Shown here: positions 60,564 to 64,000 of the stretch, in pieces | How the letters are laid out: the number at the start of each line of letters is the position of its first letter | Numbering within the stretch: the first letter of the stretch is position 1 | NCBI RefSeq assembly: GCF_026967475.1 | Contig: NZ_CP114058.1 | Location: 806,001-870,000 of the forward strand | From: Rouxiella chamberiensis | GTDB taxonomy: Bacteria; Pseudomonadota; Gammaproteobacteria; Enterobacterales; Enterobacteriaceae | Direction: 5' to 3' | DNA length: 64,000 nucleotides | Position numbers and translations under genes: made by a program | The notes under the pieces: model-generated | What the model was told of the DNA's origin: nothing | Database searches by the model: none | The model's input: the letters and a program-made list of their open reading frames with translations, nothing else

Positions 60564-61439
60564 CTATACTTTGGCTGCGGCTCTCATCAGCTCGGCACGG
60601 GTTTTATGCAGCGGCGAGACATTTACGCCTCGGGCGACAAAACCGTTAATCCATGCCGGAGCCTTACTCAACACCTCGCGAGCGGCTTCCTCTGTGTCGA
60701 ATTCGGCAAACACACAGGCACCTGTTCCAGTGAGGCGCGACGGCGCGTATTCTAGCAGCCATGAAACAAGCTGTTCAACCTCGCAAAAACGTTTTCTTGC
60801 AATAGGCTCGCAATCATTGCTGAAACGGGCCTGTAATAGCTCATCAATCCGCCGTTTTGGCGTGTCGCGAATCAGTTCGGGGTCACCGAAGATGGCGGGC
60901 GTCGGAATGCTCACCCCCGGATGCGCCACAAGATACCACTTTTCCAGCGGTGAAACCGGATGTAAAACCTCGCCGATCCCTTCGGCAAACGCCGCATGGC
61001 CCATCACGAACACCGGCACATCCGCGCCGAGACGCACACCCAGTTCGGCGAGTTCTTCATCGCGAAGGCCGCCGTTCCACAGATAATTCAGCGCCACCAG
61101 CGTCGTGGCGGCATTGGAGGAACCGCCGCCAAGCCCGCCGCCCATCGGCAGCACTTTTTCGAGCTGGATATCGACACCGCACGGCGCAACATGGCCTTGC
61201 TGTGCCAGACGCGTCTGCAAAAGACGCGCCGCGCGCACGACAAGATTCTGCTCGTCCGGGACACCTTCAATGGACGGCGAAAGAGTAATGGCGTCATCTT
61301 CGCGCAGCGAAAAGGCCAGACGATCGCCGTAATCGACGAACTGAAACAGCGTTTGCAGATCGTGATAACCGTTGGCGCGCTGACCGGTGATGTACAGGAA
61401 CAGATTGAGTTTAGCCGGAGATGGCCAGAATTGCGTCAT
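60564..61439 (-). CDS. ispE: 4-diphosphocytidyl-2-C-methyl-D-erythritol kinase
   Basis: A 291-residue GHMP kinase of the MEP isoprenoid pathway. [31 protein letters not shown] opens it, and the ATP-binding glycine-rich loop [21 protein letters not shown] lies near residue 95. It supplies IPP and DMAPP, which idi and crtE use. It is followed on the same strand by prs (about 210 bp gap) and is preceded by lolB with one base between the genes. Confidence 0.97.
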   Translation of the reverse strand: MTQFWPSPAKLNLFLYITGQRANGYHDLQTLFQFVDYGDRLAFSLREDDAITLSPSIEGVPDEQNLVVRAARLLQTRLAQQGHVAPCGVDIQLEKVLPMGGGLGGGSSNAATTLVALNYLWNGGLRDEELAELGVRLGADVPVFVMGHAAFAEGIGEVLHPVSPLEKWYLVAHPGVSIPTPAIFGDPELIRDTPKRRIDELLQARFSNDCEPIARKRFCEVEQLVSWLLEYAPSRLTGTGACVFAEFDTEEAAREVLSKAPAWINGFVARGVNVSPLHKTRAELMRAAAKV

Positions 61440-61440
61440 C

Positions 61441-62067
61441 TCAGTTTAGTGTCCAGCTGTCCATTTTCAGTTTGATGCGCTGATCGCCCTGGGTCATTTC
61501 CAGACGATTAGGCAGCGGCGGGGTCACGGTCGTGTCGTAGCTCTGATAGCTCACGCTGCCGTTCAACCCTTTCTGCTTGTAATTGACCTGACGGAGACGA
61601 TATTGGCTGTCGAGGCTGAAATCGGTGCTGTCGCCCGGCAGGCCCAGCATCCACTGACGCAGATTGGCCAGCGGAATCGACATGCCGGTCAGTTTTTGAA
61701 TCATTTCATCAGGATTGTCGCTGGTAAACTGTTTACCCTCGTTGTTGGTCAACTGTGCATTGCCGTCCTGAACCTTGAGTTCCATCTCCGTGCTGCCCAA
61801 TGGATTGGTCAGCAGCAGGCGGTAGCTTTGCGGCGAATACTGCTGCCAGAAGAAGCGGGCGTAGACTTTCTGTTTGTCGGAAATATAGGCAAAGGCCCCA
61901 CGGGTCTGATAATGCTGCAACTGCCTGACCTGTTGTTCGTGCTGACGCCACTGCGGCGCAGTCGGGCTGGTTGACGGGCCTGTGGTCGGCGAAAACGTCG
62001 TACAGGCGGTCAGCACCAGGCTGGCAAGGGGAAGCAGGCGGAGCAGATGGGCTTTATGCATAGACAT
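61441..62067 (-). CDS. lolB: Outer-membrane lipoprotein LolB
   Basis: A 208-residue lipoprotein. Signal peptide with lipobox LTAC (Cys at about residue 22). The mature part has [20 protein letters not shown] and [20 protein letters not shown], as in LolB, the outer-membrane receptor that inserts lipoproteins handed over by LolA. One base separates it from ispE. Divergent from hemA with 291 bp between the starts. Confidence 0.96.
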   Translation of the reverse strand: MSMHKAHLLRLLPLASLVLTACTTFSPTTGPSTSPTAPQWRQHEQQVRQLQHYQTRGAFAYISDKQKVYARFFWQQYSPQSYRLLLTNPLGSTEMELKVQDGNAQLTNNEGKQFTSDNPDEMIQKLTGMSIPLANLRQWMLGLPGDSTDFSLDSQYRLRQVNYKQKGLNGSVSYQSYDTTVTPPLPNRLEMTQGDQRIKLKMDSWTLN

Positions 62068-62358
62068 AACGAGTCGGGTCCTTTCGTTGGAATTCGTTTT
62101 AAAACGCAGTTTAGCATAGCGCTTCTGTACGCTTTAAAGCGAATACTAGCATAACCCCGTTGAACTTTACGCCCTGCGGCAATTCGGAAATATCGGTAAA
62201 TGATAATCACTCAAATCGCGCCAAGTGTGCCAAATCACAGCTTTTTATAAAAACCGGACAGATAGTGCGGTGTGGCTTTTATTGATCTCGCGCATCTTGT
62301 AGAATGCGCTCCAGACGTAAACCCATACAAAGAAAAGTCTCATTCGACTATCGCTCCC

Positions 62359-63635
62359 ATGACCCTACTTGCATTAGGCATTAATCACAAAACCGCCCCG
62401 GTATCTCTGCGTGAAAAGGTCACGTTCTCGCCAGACACTATCGAACAGGCGCTCTCGAGTCTGCTTCAGCAACCGCTGGTGCAGGGAGGCGTCGTGCTGT
62501 CTACCTGTAATCGTACCGAGCTCTATCTGAGCGTCGAGCAGCAGGAGCAGTTGAAAGGCAAGGGTGATGTGCAGGATCAACTGGTGGCATGGCTGTGTGA
62601 TTACCACAAGTTAAGCGCCGAAGATGTAAAAAAGAGTCTCTACTGGCATCAGGACAACGACGCAGTCAGCCATTTGATGCGCGTCGCCAGCGGTCTTGAC
62701 TCTCTGGTGCTGGGCGAGCCGCAGATTCTGGGTCAGGTGAAGAAAGCCTTTGCCGAATCCCAGCATGGTCAGGCGGTGTCGGGTGAGCTTGAACGTTTGT
62801 TTCAAAAGTCCTTTTCGGTTGCCAAACGCGTGCGTACCGAAACGGATATCGGTGCCAGCGCCGTGTCGGTGGCCTTTGCCGCCTGTACGCTGGCCCGCCA
62901 GATCTTCGAATCCCTCTCTGAAGTCAACGTGCTGCTGGTCGGCGCGGGCGAGACTATCGAGCTTGTGGCGCGTCATCTTCGCGAGCACAACGTCCGTCAT
63001 ATGATGATTGCCAACCGAACCCGTGAACGTGCGCAGGTTCTGGCCGACGAAGTCGGTGCCGAAGTCGTTTCCCTTCAGGATATCGACGCCCGCCTGGCCG
63101 ATGCCGACATCATTATCAGCTCCACCGCCAGTCCGCTGCCTATCATCGGCAAGGGGATGGTCGAACGTGCGCTCAAGGCGCGACGCAATCAGCCGATGCT
63201 GATGGTCGATATCGCCGTTCCGCGTGATATCGAGCCGGAAGTCGGTAAACTCGCCAACGCCTACCTGTACAGCGTTGACGACCTGCACAGCATCATTCAA
63301 AAAATCTTGCCCAACGCAAGGCGGCGGCCATTCAGGCCGAAACCATCGTCGAGCAGGAAAGCTCCAACTTTATGGCCTGGCTGCGTTCGCAGGGCGCCGT
63401 GGAAATTATTCGCGACTACCGTACGCGCGCCGACACCGTTCGCGCCGACATGGAAGCCAAAGCCATGGCGGCGATAGCACAGGGTGCCGATGTACAAAGC
63501 GTTATCCACGACCTGGCCCATAAACTCACCAACCGCCTTATTCATGCCCCTACCCGTTCACTTCAACAGGCTGCCAGCGATGGCGACGTTGAACGTTTGC
63601 AGATTTTACGCGATAGTCTCGGGCTAGATCAGTAA
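62359..63635 (+). CDS. hemA: Glutamyl-tRNA reductase, frameshifted in this sequence
   Basis: Start ATG at 62359 ([21 protein letters not shown]). Catalytic Cys in [15 protein letters not shown] near residue 50. The NADPH domain lies in mid-protein ([17 protein letters not shown]) and the dimerisation domain is C-terminal. As written, the frame breaks after [11 protein letters not shown] and would end at 63477. Adding one A to the A run at 63299-63304 restores [21 protein letters not shown] and the frame to a stop at 63635: 1278 nt, 425 residues (E. coli 418). HemA makes glutamate-1-semialdehyde, the first committed step of heme synthesis. It is normally needed for growth, so the break is most likely a sequencing error. 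Confidence 0.93.
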
Positions 63636-63730
63636 GATATCCCAAAGGTCGTTACCTGAAGGCGGCCAACACACCTGCGTCCATCGGATGTCGGGTATAG
63701 TTTTTATTATCACAGGGTTAAACACTACGC

Positions 63731-64000
63731 ATGAAGCCTTCTATTGTTGCCAAACTGGAAGTGTTACAAGAGCGCCATGAAGAAGTTCAGGCGATGCTCG
63801 GCGACGCCGCCGTGATTGCCGATCAGGAAAAATTCCGCAATCTTTCCCGCGAATATGCTCAGTTGAGCGATGTTTCCGCCTGCTTTTTGACCTGGCGACA
63901 GGCGCAGGAAGACCTGGCTGCCGCCGAAGAGATGCTTGAAGACCCTGAAATGCGCGAGATGGCTCAGGATGAAATCAAGCAGTGTCAGACCACGCTCGAA
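63731..64000 (+). CDS. prfA: Peptide chain release factor 1, N-terminal part (cut by window edge)
   Basis: The first 90 codons from the ATG at 63731 ([23 protein letters not shown]) match RF1. The frame is open to the window end. It lies 96 bp after hemA in the conserved hemA-prfA pair. The GGQ and PxT motifs are outside the window. Confidence 0.95.
   Translation, partial: MKPSIVAKLEVLQERHEEVQAMLGDAAVIADQEKFRNLSREYAQLSDVSACFLTWRQAQEDLAAAEEMLEDPEMREMAQDEIKQCQTTLE

Overview
This is a chromosomal window from a Gram-negative bacterium of the order Enterobacterales. The right end carries the block ychF-pth-ychH-prs-ispE-lolB-hemA-prfA in the usual enterobacterial order. Prs, YchF and HemA read as close relatives of the Yersinia/Serratia/Rahnella/Pantoea group; I cannot fix the genus. 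The left 56 kb is mostly accessory and holds several complete multi-gene systems.

Layout. 1-6 kb: end of an HldD-like epimerase, a frameshifted YbaK/EbsC-type deacylase, a LacI-family regulator divergent from PQQ glucose dehydrogenase gcd, a DUF4385 protein and a frameshifted YddG-type exporter. 6-16.8 kb: a tellurite/stress (ter) locus with two divergent arms. The minus arm is ATP-grasp, phosphoribosyltransferase, HAD hydrolase, StiP and CitE-like lyase, then terW. The plus arm is terZABCDE. A control region of about 317 bp with recognisable promoters and a perfect 15-bp palindrome lies between them. 16.9-19 kb: nemA-like reductase and a divergent LysR regulator. 19.1-26.4 kb: a full zeaxanthin-glucoside pathway, crtE-idi-crtX-crtY-crtI-crtB, with crtZ convergent. 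26.6-31 kb: YtfJ, a cupin, an orphan solute-binding protein and a DadA-like oxidase. 31.2-35.8 kb: a four-gene Csu-type archaic chaperone-usher pilus. 35.9-39.7 kb: a small cupin, a 1.3-kb gene-poor stretch, and an unassigned three-gene operon (GNAT, PlsC-type acyltransferase, HAD-IB phosphatase). 39.8-55.5 kb: a BapA-type system, with a giant adhesin of about 3575 residues and its dedicated type I secretion system. 55.5-56.9 kb: gene-free. 56.9-64 kb: the core block.

How the genes work together. The adhesin, its secretion system and the pilus are surface-attachment systems. The crt genes make a membrane carotenoid. The ter arms are predicted to link a membrane and cytosolic Ter complex to synthesis of a small, possibly nucleotide-derived metabolite.

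Quality caveat. Eight genes here (ybaK-like, yddG-like, the ter HAD gene, crtY, ytfJ, the tolC-like gene, the giant adhesin and hemA) are each broken by a net single-base indel. Most lie in a homopolymer, and correcting one base restores family-typical reading frames and lengths. I read them mainly as sequencing or assembly errors and give gene limits on that basis. The two least ordinary items are the GNAT/PlsC/HAD operon and the divergent ter locus with its putative shared operator.
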